A stretch of DNA of 64,000 nt from contig MGMF01000002.1 in the NCBI GenBank assembly GCA_001796335.1, forward strand, positions 62,001 to 126,000, given 5' to 3'. How positions within the stretch are numbered: position 1 is the stretch's first letter; every line of letters begins with the position of its first letter. The position numbers and the translations under genes were made by a program. A model generated the notes under the pieces. It was not told where the DNA came from, searched no databases, and worked only from the letters and a program-made list of their open reading frames with translations. Of this stretch, positions 53,120 to 62,513 are shown in pieces. The DNA is from Chloroflexi bacterium GWB2_49_20. GTDB lineage: Bacteria > Chloroflexota > Anaerolineae > Anaerolineales > Villigracilaceae.

Positions 53120-54151
53120 ATGACGTTGGACAATCATCCTAACGAAAAAAATCCTGGTGAGGATCAGAAGCAAAGTTTCCAAACAGAATTGGATGAAAAC
53201 AATAGGGCAATAAAAGAAGTTTCCCTAATGTTGGAACAAAGTCGGGTTGAGTTAGGGAAATTATCTCAAAGAAATGCTGCTATAACGGCGCATTTGCAGC
53301 AGGTTCAAAAGCAATTGAGTACGGTTTCAAGCGAAGAAATAAGAATGGCTTATGACTCAGCCCTGGATGCTCAACAACGCTTATTTGTTATGCGTGGTCA
53401 GTTGGAAAAACTTCAAAGTGACCAGACGCATCTGGAAAGATATCGTTCCTTGTTGGAACGATTGTATGAAATGTCCAGATCGGGAAAACCTGTTGTTAAA
53501 GAGAGAGAAGCAATAGCCAGCCTGGAAATGTTGGTTAATGCCCAGGAAGCGGAACGCCAAAGACTATCCCGTCAGATGCATGATGGCCCTGCACAGGCGC
53601 TCTCAAATTTTATACTACAGACTGAGATAGCGATGCGTTTATTGGATGTAGATATGGAACAAGCACGCGGAGAGTTGAGCGCCTTAAAAGCATCAGCCAT
53701 GGGAACTTTTCAAAAGGTTCGAAATTTTATTTTTGAACTCCGACCAATGATGCTGGATGATCTGGGTATGGTTCCTACTATCCGGCGGTACGCAGAAATC
53801 TTTAAAGAGCAGACGGAAATGGATTTGAGTTTAACGGTCACCGGGACTGAGCGTAGATTTGAAGCATATGTGGAAGTGATGATTTTTAGAGCACTTCAAG
53901 AGCTGCTTGGAAACGCAGCCCGGCACAGCCTGGCAAGTTTGGTGAAGGTACAAATGGATATGGCTGATAATCAAATCAAGTTGATTGTTGATGATAATGG
54001 CAAAGGATTTGATCCAGAAATAATGACGCTAGAAAAAAGTCTGGGACTGAGATTGATCAAGGAAAGAGTGGAATTGCTGGGCGGATCGTTTATGTTGGAT
54101 AGCACTCTTGGGAAAGGTACCCGGATAACTCTATCGGTACCAATTGATTAG
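53120..54151 (+). CDS. DegS/NarX-type sensor histidine kinase with coiled-coil sensor region
   Basis: A 343-aa soluble kinase. Residues about 10-130 are coiled coil (DegS-like sensor). The HisKA_3 H-box is EAERQRLSRQMHDGPAQALSNF with His near residue 154, followed by FIFELRPMMLDDLGMVPTIR. The ATPase domain has N-box ELLGNAARHS, DDNGKGFDPE and SLGLRLIKERVELLGG. No membrane helix, so it senses a cytoplasmic signal. Its natural partner would be a NarL-type regulator, yet the adjacent one is deleted. It lies directly upstream of the Flp pilin and Tad genes. Confidence 0.92.
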   Translation: MTLDNHPNEKNPGEDQKQSFQTELDENNRAIKEVSLMLEQSRVELGKLSQRNAAITAHLQQVQKQLSTVSSEEIRMAYDSALDAQQRLFVMRGQLEKLQSDQTHLERYRSLLERLYEMSRSGKPVVKEREAIASLEMLVNAQEAERQRLSRQMHDGPAQALSNFILQTEIAMRLLDVDMEQARGELSALKASAMGTFQKVRNFIFELRPMMLDDLGMVPTIRRYAEIFKEQTEMDLSLTVTGTERRFEAYVEVMIFRALQELLGNAARHSLASLVKVQMDMADNQIKLIVDDNGKGFDPEIMTLEKSLGLRLIKERVELLGGSFMLDSTLGKGTRITLSVPID

Positions 54152-54281
54152 TAAAAGAGATGGTATTGAATAACAAAACTGTTATGTAAATTAACTTTTA
54201 TTTTTTTATACTTGTTGTATAATGGTTGTATCTCCAGGAGGCCCCTGGGAAAATCCATGAAGAGGAAAGGAGGTGAAACAA

Positions 54282-54434
54282 ATGTTATTCTCCCCTAAGG
54301 AAAAAGGCCAAGGTTTAGTTGAATATGCGTTGATTCTTGTTTTAGTGGCTATAGTTGTTATCGCGGTTTTGACCCTGCTCGGTCCAATCATCGGTAATGT
54401 ATTCAGCGAAATCAACAGCGGTTTAGGTGGCTAA
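54282..54434 (+). CDS. flp: Flp/Fap type IVb pilin
   Basis: A 50-aa prepilin. The leader is MLFSPKEKGQG, and processing is expected after the Gly, giving LVEYALILVLVAIVVIAVLT with the conserved Glu5-Tyr6. The rest is a hydrophobic helix and a short polar tail ending SGLGG. A strong GGAGG site lies ahead, and a TATAAT (54218-54223) lies 58 bases upstream. A perfect terminator follows, so pilin is expressed separately from and probably above the assembly genes. Confidence 0.93.
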   Translation: MLFSPKEKGQGLVEYALILVLVAIVVIAVLTLLGPIIGNVFSEINSGLGG

Positions 54435-54455
54435 ACCCTAAAGGTCTTCCAAACG

Positions 54456-54490
54456 AGTAGAGCCCTGGATTATTCAGGGCTCTACTTTTT
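54456..54490 (+). terminator. Terminator after flp
   Basis: A perfect 12-bp stem, AGTAGAGCCCTG (54456-54467) / CAGGGCTCTACT (54475-54486), with a 7-base loop and a T-run to 54490. It is the clearest Rho-independent terminator in the window. Confidence 0.9.
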
Positions 54491-54593
54491 AACCAATAAC
54501 CCTCCCCCTATTTTTAGGTATATACACAGCCTTGGGTTTTACTGTATAATAATTACGTCGGATGTAACCTATCAATAGAAGAAGGAGAGTGCT

Positions 54594-55721
54594 ATGCGTC
54601 GCGGAAGGATATTCATATACTTGGCGCTGATTCTAATTGTAGGCTTAGGCGCTGCATATTTCTACCTCAAGAGTACAGGGGGGCTTGGTGGATTACAAGC
54701 AGCCCCGACACCAGCAAACCAGGTTAGCATTGTTGTGGCTGGGCAGAATATTCCTAGAGGCAAGCTAATTAACGAAGGCGATCTGAGTACAATTAATATT
54801 CCTGGGAATCAGGTGGTCGCTGGTGAATTCACAGATATCAACCTTGTTATAGGGAAATATTCCAAATATCCTCTTGATCAAGGTATGATAATCACGGGGA
54901 CCGTTTTGTCCTCAACTGCTGGAAATTTGGCAGATACCGGTTCACCCTGGTCTGCATTAATATCTCCTGGGATGACAGCCGTTACCATACCGGTTTCACG
55001 TCTTTCATCTGTCGGTTTTGGTATACGAGATGGAGATCATATCAACTTAATTGCCTCCATGCTCTTGGTTGATGTCGACGCAAATTATCAATCCATTACC
55101 CCCAATTTAACCAACGGCTTATTGGCTTCCAAGAGTGATTCTTTCTATATTGGATCTGGCTTTCAAAACGTTCCAGGAGCGTATAATTTAACCGCACAAT
55201 CCGTTTCCGGACTTTCCCTGTCACAACAGGGACGAGTTGAACTCGATCCTAACTTTCAAGAGCCATTTTATATTGTTCCAGCTGAAAGTCAGCGACCACG
55301 ACTTGTAACCCAAATGGTACTGCAAAACGTCCAGGTATTGCACATGGGGACCTTCCCATTACCGGGTGAACCTGAAGGTGGCTCGACTACCACTCAGGCT
55401 GCGACCCCTGTCCCTGGAAATACGACAACCACCACAGTGAGTATCCAGAAACCAGATATCATAACTTTGGTAGTGACACCACAAGAAGCCGTAACTTTGA
55501 CATATTTATTAAACAGCGGCGTTCAAATGACTTTGACCTTGCGAGGACCAAGTGATGATGTGTCTCGGGTGGAGACTGAAGCAGCCACGCTTCAATATCT
55601 ACTAAGCCAGTATCGAATCCCTGTTCCTGCCAAGCTTCCATATGCCATGGAACCACGCCTGGATGCTATTGTTCCTCCTTTGCTGCCTAACGATATAGTT
55701 ACTCCCGCTCCGGCACAATAG
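54594..55721 (+). CDS. cpaB: Flp pilus assembly protein CpaB/RcpC
   Basis: A 375-aa exported protein with one N-terminal transmembrane helix (FIYLALILIVGLGAAYFYL) and a SAF domain (about residues 45-110, VVAGQNIPRGKLINEGDLS). The RcpC-type region includes MTAVTIPVSRLSSVGFGIRDGDHINLIA. A low-complexity Thr linker sits before the C-terminal domain (EAVTLTYLLNSGVQMTLTLRG). CpaB aids pilus assembly outside the membrane. The ATG has GAAGGAGAG in front. Confidence 0.92.
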   Translation: MRRGRIFIYLALILIVGLGAAYFYLKSTGGLGGLQAAPTPANQVSIVVAGQNIPRGKLINEGDLSTINIPGNQVVAGEFTDINLVIGKYSKYPLDQGMIITGTVLSSTAGNLADTGSPWSALISPGMTAVTIPVSRLSSVGFGIRDGDHINLIASMLLVDVDANYQSITPNLTNGLLASKSDSFYIGSGFQNVPGAYNLTAQSVSGLSLSQQGRVELDPNFQEPFYIVPAESQRPRLVTQMVLQNVQVLHMGTFPLPGEPEGGSTTTQAATPVPGNTTTTTVSIQKPDIITLVVTPQEAVTLTYLLNSGVQMTLTLRGPSDDVSRVETEAATLQYLLSQYRIPVPAKLPYAMEPRLDAIVPPLLPNDIVTPAPAQ

Positions 55722-55735
55722 GGTGGTTGCTTATC

Positions 55736-55776
55736 GAAGCTTGATATTTCACAGTTAATGTAAAATATCAAGCTTC
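55736..55776. repeat. Perfect 13-bp inverted repeat between cpaB and cpaE
   Basis: GAAGCTTGATATT (55736-55748) and AATATCAAGCTTC (55764-55776) are exact reverse complements with a 15-base loop. There is no U-tract on either strand, so it may be a protein-binding site, an mRNA-stability hairpin or a weak terminator in the Tad operon. Confidence 0.6.
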
Positions 55777-55843
55777 CTTGGTTAATGTAAATGGCGGACG
55801 GCCTTCTTGACATAATTAATGAGAGTTTCTATGGAGTCTTTGC

Positions 55844-57082
55844 ATGGCTGAAGGCGAGAAAATTCGCGTATTAGTTGTTGATGATATTTCTGAGACCCGG
55901 GAAAACATCAGAAAATTATTACAATTTGAGACAGACATTGAAGTTGTCGGGGCTGCTCGGTCTGGAAAAGAGGCGATCCAACTTGTCTCAGAAACCAGAC
56001 CTGATGTTGTTCTTATGGATATCAATATGCCTGATATGGATGGCATTACGGCGACCGAGATCATCCGTAAACAAACCCCGTACGTTCAGGTGGTAATTCT
56101 GTCTGTGCAAGGGGATCAGAATTATATGCGTCGGGCCATGCTGGCAGGGGCGAGAGAATTCCTAACAAAACCTCCCATGCCGGATGAATTAACCTCCACC
56201 ATCCGAAAAGCCGGCCAGTTGGCACAAGATGAAAAAGCCAAAGGTGCACAAGTATTTGCTTCACAAACATCCATCGCAAGTCTGCCTTTATCCATGGTGG
56301 GTAGCAGACGAGGCAAAGTGATCATGGTCTACAGCCCAAAAGGAGGCGCGGGTTGTACGACCGTTGCAGTAAACCTGGCGTTGGTTTTACATAACGTAGA
56401 GACTGAAGCAGCAATAGTAGATGCAAATTTGCAATTTGGTGATGTGGCTGTTTTTTTGAATGAACAGGGAAAAAATTCTATCCTTGATCTAACGCCCAGA
56501 GCTGAAGAATTAGATCAAGATATTGTTAATGAAGTTATGATTAAAAATTCTGCAACAGGTTTGCATATCCTTTCTGCACCTCCCAAACCAGAATTTGCAG
56601 AAAAAGTTAAAGCTGAGCAAGTCAGCAAATTGCTAGAATTTCTTAAGAGTATGTATGCCTATATTGTTGTTGATACATCCTCTTATGTGAACGATGTTAC
56701 TCTGGCGGTACTGGATGTGTGTGATGTTATTGTATTACTGACTACACAAGATATCCCTTCAATCAAAAATATTCGATTATTTCTAGACTTGATGTTAACG
56801 TTGGACTTTCCTCAGGATAAAGTAGTTTTTTCGATTAACAAGTTTGACAAGCGTATTGGTATCACGCCAGAAAAAATTGGAGAAAATTTAAAACTACAAA
56901 TATCAGCGGTGATACCCTTAGATGAGCGTGTAGTAATTCCTTCTGTAAACCGAGGAGTACCATTTGTTATTGACAACAAAGCTCAACCAGCTGCAAAAGG
57001 TATACTCTCATTAGCTGAGGCAGTGCGTTCCAAATTAATAGAGCCGCAAGGTAGATTAAGGGAAACTCCAGGTAGAAGATAA
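55844..57082 (+). CDS. cpaE: TadZ/CpaE pilus localisation ATPase with intact receiver domain
   Basis: A 412-aa two-domain protein. Residues about 5-120 form a response-regulator receiver with all key positions: DD in VLVVDDISE, phosphoacceptor Asp in VLMDINMPDMDG, Ser in ILSVQ and Lys in FLTKPP. Residues about 150-400 form a MinD/ParA-like ATPase with the deviant Walker A KGGAGCTT and the Asp block VDTSSYVND. TadZ positions the Tad machinery at the membrane or pole. In many TadZ proteins the receiver is degenerate; here it could be phosphorylated. Confidence 0.92.
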   Translation: MAEGEKIRVLVVDDISETRENIRKLLQFETDIEVVGAARSGKEAIQLVSETRPDVVLMDINMPDMDGITATEIIRKQTPYVQVVILSVQGDQNYMRRAMLAGAREFLTKPPMPDELTSTIRKAGQLAQDEKAKGAQVFASQTSIASLPLSMVGSRRGKVIMVYSPKGGAGCTTVAVNLALVLHNVETEAAIVDANLQFGDVAVFLNEQGKNSILDLTPRAEELDQDIVNEVMIKNSATGLHILSAPPKPEFAEKVKAEQVSKLLEFLKSMYAYIVVDTSSYVNDVTLAVLDVCDVIVLLTTQDIPSIKNIRLFLDLMLTLDFPQDKVVFSINKFDKRIGITPEKIGENLKLQISAVIPLDERVVIPSVNRGVPFVIDNKAQPAAKGILSLAEAVRSKLIEPQGRLRETPGRR

Positions 57083-57094
57083 AGGAGGATATGC

Positions 57095-58507
57095 ATGTCT
57101 TTACTAAAACGTATTGAACAAGGTCAAGGGAAACCATCCGAAGAACCAAAAACTCTAGAACCCTCATCAGGCGATAGTTCGAGATTGGCGTCGTTACAAG
57201 CGCGCAGAGTTAGCGCCCCAAGCTCAAAACCTCAAGCGGGAACATATTTTGACTTAAAAACCCGGGTTCAAAATAAATTATTGGCTGAACTTGATCCTTC
57301 TATGGATATCACCAAAACCGATGAAGTCAGACAGAATATTCAAGAATTATTTGAACAAATCCTTAATGAGGAAAATATTGTTCTCTCGCGACCAGAACGA
57401 GCTCGTCTATTTGAACAAATTACTGCAGAGATTTTAGGATTGGGACCAATACAGATATTGCTGGAAGATGCTTCGGTTACAGAAATCATGGTTAATGGCG
57501 CAAAAAATATTTATGTGGAGCGTAAAGGAAAGATACATCGGGTTCCAGTAACTTTTGAAAACAATGAACATGTTATGCGAATCATTGATCGAATTGTTGC
57601 CCCATTAGGCCGCCGTATTGACGAATCCAGTCCTTATGTTGATGCTCGTTTACCAGATGGTTCGCGTGTGAACGCCGTGATTCCACCAATTTCCTTGATT
57701 GGACCGACAATTACGATCCGCAAGTTTGCCAAAAATCCAATCACAGTGGAGCAGTTGATCCAATACGAGACGGTATCCCAGGAATCAATCCAGTTTTTGA
57801 AAGTTTGTGTAGAAGCAAGGTTGAATATAGTGATCTCAGGTGGTACAGGATCAGGAAAGACAACCCTGTTAAATGTCCTCTCTGCCTTTATACCAGCTGA
57901 TGAGCGAATTTTGACCATAGAAAATGCAGCAGAATTACAATTACGTCAGGAACATGTTATCACTCTTGAATCCCGGCCACCGAATATAGAAGGGCGTGGT
58001 GAGATCACTATTCGCCAATTGGTGATTAATGCTTTGCGTATGCGACCAGACCGGATTATTGTTGGCGAAATCCGCGATGAGGCAGCTTTGGATATGCTCC
58101 AGGCGATGAATACCGGTCATGATGGTTCTATGACTACCTTGCACTCAAATTCCCCACGAGATTCTTTATCTCGTCTTGAAACCATGGTCCTTATGGCTGG
58201 AATGGATTTGCCATCCAGATCCATCCGGGAACAAGTTACATCTGCCATTGACTTGATTGTTCATCAAGAAAGAATGCGCGATGGGTCACGCAAGATTGTG
58301 AATATTACAGAAATTAGCGGGATGGAGGGGGACGTGATTACAACAACAGATATTTTTGTCTTCGAACAGACTGGCATGGACGATGGAAAAATAGTCGGAC
58401 GATTACGCCCAACCGGTTTAAGACCAAAATTCATGGAAAAGATTGAGGCATCTAATTTACATCTACCAGCATCCATATTTGGCGCTGGTGAGAGAAGGCG
58501 ATATTAA
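57095..58507 (+). CDS. cpaF: Tad secretion ATPase CpaF/TadA
   Basis: A 470-aa type II/IV secretion ATPase powering pilus assembly. It has the N-terminal helical domain with [21 protein letters not shown], Walker [13 protein letters not shown] (about residue 250), the Asp box [31 protein letters not shown] (Walker B Glu), and the His box [21 protein letters not shown] lies before the ATG. The N-terminal ~60 residues are a disordered Ser/Pro-rich stretch. Confidence 0.96.
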   Translation: MSLLKRIEQGQGKPSEEPKTLEPSSGDSSRLASLQARRVSAPSSKPQAGTYFDLKTRVQNKLLAELDPSMDITKTDEVRQNIQELFEQILNEENIVLSRPERARLFEQITAEILGLGPIQILLEDASVTEIMVNGAKNIYVERKGKIHRVPVTFENNEHVMRIIDRIVAPLGRRIDESSPYVDARLPDGSRVNAVIPPISLIGPTITIRKFAKNPITVEQLIQYETVSQESIQFLKVCVEARLNIVISGGTGSGKTTLLNVLSAFIPADERILTIENAAELQLRQEHVITLESRPPNIEGRGEITIRQLVINALRMRPDRIIVGEIRDEAALDMLQAMNTGHDGSMTTLHSNSPRDSLSRLETMVLMAGMDLPSRSIREQVTSAIDLIVHQERMRDGSRKIVNITEISGMEGDVITTTDIFVFEQTGMDDGKIVGRLRPTGLRPKFMEKIEASNLHLPASIFGAGERRRY

Positions 58508-58543
58508 TTAAGAAATGGATCATTATCGAGAATAGGTGAAGTA

Positions 58544-59503
58544 ATGGCTACATTCTTTCTGATCGGTGGTGGGCTTATTGTTATCTTGTTGATTGTCGGA
58601 GTTTTTGTTTCTGCAACCAGCGAGAGAGCACTTGTAGAGGAAAGATTGGGAAAGTACCTTGAAGAGGAAACTCCTACCAAAAAAGGGAGGGAATCAGGAA
58701 CCTCAGCACTGTCCGAATGGGTAAACAAAAGCGTAGAGAAATCATCCCTGGGCGAAAAGATGGCTCGCGACCTTGCCCGGGCTGACTTGAAAATTAAACC
58801 CGGTGAATATGTCTCTCTTTTTGTTATCTCGATTATTGGTTGTGCATTCGTTGCCTGGATTATTGGTGGCAGGGATCTTATTTCGCCAATCATTGGAGCT
58901 GTTATTGGGTTTTTCCTTCCCCGCATGTATATTAGAAGACAGCAATCCAAGCGATTAATTCGCTTCAATGAGCAATTGGCAGATATGCTTAATCTTATGG
59001 TGAACGGCTTACGCGCAGGATACTCAACCATGCAAGCAATGGAAGCAATCAGCAAGGAATTACCACCACCCATCTGTGATGAATTCAGGCGTGTTGTACA
59101 GGAAATGCAAATCGGTATTCCAATGGAACGCGCTTTGACAAACTTGTTGCGAAGAATTCCCAGCGAAGATTTGGATTTTGTGATTACAGCGATCAACGTT
59201 CAACGAGAGGTGGGTGGTAACCTGGCTGAAATTCTAGATGTAATTACCTATACCATTCGCGAACGAGTAAGGATAAAAGGAGAGATCAGAGTATTAACTG
59301 CGCAGGTGATGGTTTCTGGAAAAATCCTGGCTTTTATGCCGGTAGCGTTGATAGGTGTTCTATGGTTCATAAATAAAGAATATATTATGGAATTCTTTAA
59401 CCCCGAAAGAGGAATTTGTGGATATATTGCGTTGGGTGCTGCCGGTTTGCTGATAATAGTTGGCTACTTCATAATGACAAGGATCGCAAATATCGAGGTG
59501 TAA
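58544..59503 (+). CDS. tadB: Tad inner-membrane platform protein TadB
   Basis: A 319-aa type II secretion F-domain protein with an N-terminal helix, two mid spans (residues about 85-125) and two C-terminal spans. The cytoplasmic F domain contains LADMLNLMVNGLRAGYSTMQAMEAI and DFVITAINVQREVGGNLAEILD. It pairs with TadC as the platform around CpaF. The TadC gene begins one base after its stop. Confidence 0.94.
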   Translation: MATFFLIGGGLIVILLIVGVFVSATSERALVEERLGKYLEEETPTKKGRESGTSALSEWVNKSVEKSSLGEKMARDLARADLKIKPGEYVSLFVISIIGCAFVAWIIGGRDLISPIIGAVIGFFLPRMYIRRQQSKRLIRFNEQLADMLNLMVNGLRAGYSTMQAMEAISKELPPPICDEFRRVVQEMQIGIPMERALTNLLRRIPSEDLDFVITAINVQREVGGNLAEILDVITYTIRERVRIKGEIRVLTAQVMVSGKILAFMPVALIGVLWFINKEYIMEFFNPERGICGYIALGAAGLLIIVGYFIMTRIANIEV

Positions 59504-59504
59504 T

Positions 59505-60443
59505 ATGAGTATATGGATTTTTGTTATTGGAGCGTTAGTTGTCATTGGGATTATCCTCGTTGTAGCTGTCGGAGGTCGTCGATTTGAATCCGACGAGGAT
59601 CCACTGGCTGCACGGTTGGCAGAATTTAGTGCCCGTGGAACCCCCGTAACCCTTGAAGAGATTGAATTATCTCAACCGTTTCACGATCGGGTGATTGTAC
59701 CAATGTTACGAAAATTGGGGGATATTTCGACGCGGTTTACACCGCAGCACGCATTAGAGACAACCTCAAAGAAAATCGACCTGGCTGGTAACCCTGGAAA
59801 CCTGGGAGCTGCTTCGTTCTTATCATTGAGATTCGTTGGCGCTGGTGTATTAGGTGGATTAATGTTTTTGATCTTTCTTGCTTCGAATACATGGCCAGTG
59901 AGCCGAGAAATTTTGGCAACGATAGGTTTCACAATATTGGGTTTTTTCTTTCCTCAATTATGGTTACAAAGTAAAATTGATCGACGCCAGAAGGGAATCC
60001 GTAAAGGATTGCCTGATGCTTTAGATCTTCTGACAATATGTGTTGAAGCCGGCTTAGGCTTCGATGCCGCCATGTCGAAGGTGGGAGAAAAATGGGAAAA
60101 CGATCTGTCTTTATCCTTTGCGCGGGTTATTCGCGAAATACAGCTCGGTAAATTACGCCGGGAAGCTCTTCGGGATATGGCAGATCGAATTGGATTACCC
60201 GAAATGACAAGTTTTGTTGCGGCAGTTATTCAAAGCGAATCATTAGGTGTGAGTATGGCGAGGGTTTTACGTATACAGGCAGATCAAATGCGGTTAAAAC
60301 GACGTCAAAGGGCAGAAGAAGAAGCACAGAAAGCCCCGATCAAAATGCTGTTACCGATGGGTTTGTTTATCTTCCCATCTATTATGATCGTCTTGCTGAC
60401 TCCTGCATTAATGCGAATAACATCAACTTTTGGAAATTTATAA
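59505..60443 (+). CDS. tadC: Tad inner-membrane platform protein TadC
   Basis: A 312-aa F-domain membrane protein with the same layout as TadB. The cytoplasmic domain shows GLPDALDLLTICVEAGLGFDAAMSKVG and MTSFVAAVIQSESLGVSMARVLR. The C-terminal span ends the protein. It is the last recognisable Tad gene in the locus; no prepilin peptidase, secretin or TadG-like minor pilin is visible here. Confidence 0.94.
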   Translation: MSIWIFVIGALVVIGIILVVAVGGRRFESDEDPLAARLAEFSARGTPVTLEEIELSQPFHDRVIVPMLRKLGDISTRFTPQHALETTSKKIDLAGNPGNLGAASFLSLRFVGAGVLGGLMFLIFLASNTWPVSREILATIGFTILGFFFPQLWLQSKIDRRQKGIRKGLPDALDLLTICVEAGLGFDAAMSKVGEKWENDLSLSFARVIREIQLGKLRREALRDMADRIGLPEMTSFVAAVIQSESLGVSMARVLRIQADQMRLKRRQRAEEEAQKAPIKMLLPMGLFIFPSIMIVLLTPALMRITSTFGNL

Positions 60444-60451
60444 CTAAACGA

Positions 60452-61183
60452 GTGAAATCGTTTTCTTACCGACTTTATAGTTTAGCTTGGGGCAGCTTGG
60501 ATTGGCTGTACCCACCTACCTGCATAGGGTGCGGTAAAACTGGCTTTCAATTGTGTCAGGATTGTCAAAATTTGATTTTACTTGTGCAACAGCCCGTATG
60601 TAACAATTGTGGGATTCCAATGGTTTCCGGCGGTGTTTGTACAAACTGTAGAAAAAACAAACCAAGTTTTAACTCGTTACGGTCATGGGCAGTTTATAAT
60701 GGTCCAATTCAACAAGCTGTTCATAGGATAAAATATAAACGGGACCTATCGATGGGTATTGGGCTTGCCAGACTTATTACGAAATTTGTTAAAGATTTGA
60801 ATTGGCCTATTGAGATGGTAATTCCAGTTCCATTAGGTCAGAAACGAAAGAGTGAACGTGGGTATAATCAGGTTAGTTTAATTGCATTTCCTCTTTCCCT
60901 AGAACTCGGAATGCATTATGCCCCGGGGGGTCTGATGCGCATTCGAGAGACTGAATCGCAAGTTGGGTTGAATGCAAAGGATAGACATGAGAATGTAAAA
61001 GATGCATTCTTGGCCAATTCACATCGAGTTGCTGGGAAAAATATATTATTGATCGATGATGTCGCAACAACTGGAGCAACACTGTCATCTTGCACCTGTG
61101 CTTTAAAAGCAGGTGGTGCAAGCAATGTCTATGCCATTACCCTGGCGCGTGCATTACCTATTCATGGATTATCTATATTGTAA
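60452..61183 (+). CDS. comF: ComF-family phosphoribosyltransferase-like protein
   Basis: A 243-aa ComF/GntX-type protein. The N-terminus has zinc-finger cysteines (CIGCGKTGFQLCQDC, then VCNNCG and VCTNC), followed by AVYNGPIQQAVHRIKYKRD. The PRPP-binding loop is ILLIDDVATTGATLSSC near the C-terminus. ComF acts in DNA uptake in competent bacteria, and Tad-like pili and competence are sometimes linked, but no other com gene is here. The likely start is GTG 60452, eight bases after the tadC stop. Confidence 0.88.
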   Translation: MKSFSYRLYSLAWGSLDWLYPPTCIGCGKTGFQLCQDCQNLILLVQQPVCNNCGIPMVSGGVCTNCRKNKPSFNSLRSWAVYNGPIQQAVHRIKYKRDLSMGIGLARLITKFVKDLNWPIEMVIPVPLGQKRKSERGYNQVSLIAFPLSLELGMHYAPGGLMRIRETESQVGLNAKDRHENVKDAFLANSHRVAGKNILLIDDVATTGATLSSCTCALKAGGASNVYAITLARALPIHGLSIL

Positions 61184-61225
61184 GAGGATAATTTCCGCTA
61201 TTCTATTGTTAAGGAGGATCGACAT

Positions 61226-61789
61226 ATGGCTTTTGAACTTGAGATTACCGCTCGAAATATGGAGGTCACAGAGCGTATTAGAAATTATATAAATAAGAAA
61301 GTCTCAAAACTGGATCGCCATTTTGATGAAATCGATGAGATAAAAGTTGATTTGGTATACGCAAAATCGGTTAGAAGTTCGACGGATCGGAATGTTGCCC
61401 AGATTACTGCTCGAGGACGTGGTTTTATGCTGCGTTCAGAGGAAAGAGCAGATGAAATATTTGCAGCTTTTGATATTGCCCTTGAAAAAATGCAAAGACA
61501 GGTGGAGCGGTACAAGGGGAAACGCCAGAAAGCGAGAGGAGATGGCCGGTCGGTATCGGAAGTTGTTTTAGAAAAAGAGTCGGTTGAACCAGAAGAAATA
61601 GCTGTTATAGCGAGAAGGAAGGAATTTGACCTGGTGCCAATGAGTGAAGATGAAGCCTTGGAGCAGATGAAATTACTTGCACATGATAACTTCTTTATTT
61701 TCTTCAATGTTGGCAAAAACGTCATAAACGTGTTATACAGGCGAAGAGATGGTTCGTATGGATTAATCGAACCAATTGTACGTCAATAA
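61226..61789 (+). CDS. hpf: Ribosome hibernation promoting factor, long form
   Basis: A 187-aa protein with the N-terminal S30AE/HPF domain (LEITARNMEVTERIRNYINKKVSKLDRHF) that binds the 30S decoding region. A linker leads to the C-terminal dimerisation domain (RRKEFDLVPMSEDEALEQMKLLAHDNFFIFFN) of long HPF, which forms 100S ribosomes. AAGGAGG precedes the ATG. It stands between comF and folE with its own terminator. Confidence 0.96.
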   Translation: MAFELEITARNMEVTERIRNYINKKVSKLDRHFDEIDEIKVDLVYAKSVRSSTDRNVAQITARGRGFMLRSEERADEIFAAFDIALEKMQRQVERYKGKRQKARGDGRSVSEVVLEKESVEPEEIAVIARRKEFDLVPMSEDEALEQMKLLAHDNFFIFFNVGKNVINVLYRRRDGSYGLIEPIVRQ

Positions 61790-61809
61790 TTTTACCGGAG
61801 TTTCACTGA

Positions 61810-61836
61810 CCCGGTAAGTAAATTGCCGGGCCTTTT
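61810..61836 (+). terminator. Terminator after hpf
   Basis: The stem is CCCGGTAA (61810-61817) / TTGCCGGG (61823-61830) with one G-U pair and a 5-base loop, followed by CCTTTTCTT. It lies 20 bases after the hpf stop. Confidence 0.7.
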
Positions 61837-61856
61837 CTTGTCTTATATAAAACACC

Positions 61857-62492
61857 ATGGAAAATATTGATTTTGACGATAATTTATCCCAAAACAGCTT
61901 GACAAATAGCGAGATTGATTCAGACTCAATTAAATCAGCTATTTCATCATTGTTAACTGCATTCGGAGAGAATCCCAAGAGAGATGGCCTTGTCAGAACT
62001 CCAGAACGGGTTGCTCGGATGTATGCAGAACTTCTTGCAGGATACCATGCTGACTCAAATAAGATCGTCAATGACGCTCTTTTTGATGTTCAATATGATG
62101 AGATGGTAATTGTCCGTGATATAGAGTTTTACAGCCTTTGTGAACACCACATGCTTCCGTTTATGGGCAGGGTGCATGTAGCCTATTTGCCCAAAGGGAA
62201 AGTTTTGGGATTGTCTAAGATTCCAAGAATCGTGGATATGTTTGCTCGCCGTTTACAAGTGCAAGAGAGAATGACCCGCCAGATTGCGGATTTCATACGG
62301 GATACGCTAGACCCTCATGGTGTTGCCGTCGTTGTTGAGGGATTGCATTTGTGTATGATGATGCGCGGTGTAAGAAAACACAATGCTCGTATGACTACAT
62401 CGGCAATGCATGGAGCTTTCCGATCCAACCTGGCTACCCGCCAGGAATTCTTGGATAATATTTCCAGGGGAGCATCAAGTTTGCAAATATAG
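61857..62492 (+). CDS. folE: GTP cyclohydrolase I
   Basis: A 211-aa enzyme converting GTP to dihydroneopterin triphosphate, the first step of folate synthesis. Zinc ligands are in [11 protein letters not shown] and HLCMMMRGV; other blocks are [33 protein letters not shown] and TSAMHGAF. Length and order are normal for FolE type IA. The folB gene is convergent, 21 bases away on the other strand. Confidence 0.97.
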   Translation: MENIDFDDNLSQNSLTNSEIDSDSIKSAISSLLTAFGENPKRDGLVRTPERVARMYAELLAGYHADSNKIVNDALFDVQYDEMVIVRDIEFYSLCEHHMLPFMGRVHVAYLPKGKVLGLSKIPRIVDMFARRLQVQERMTRQIADFIRDTLDPHGVAVVVEGLHLCMMMRGVRKHNARMTTSAMHGAFRSNLATRQEFLDNISRGASSLQI

Positions 62493-62513
62493 CGATGATG
62501 ATCAAAAATATAT

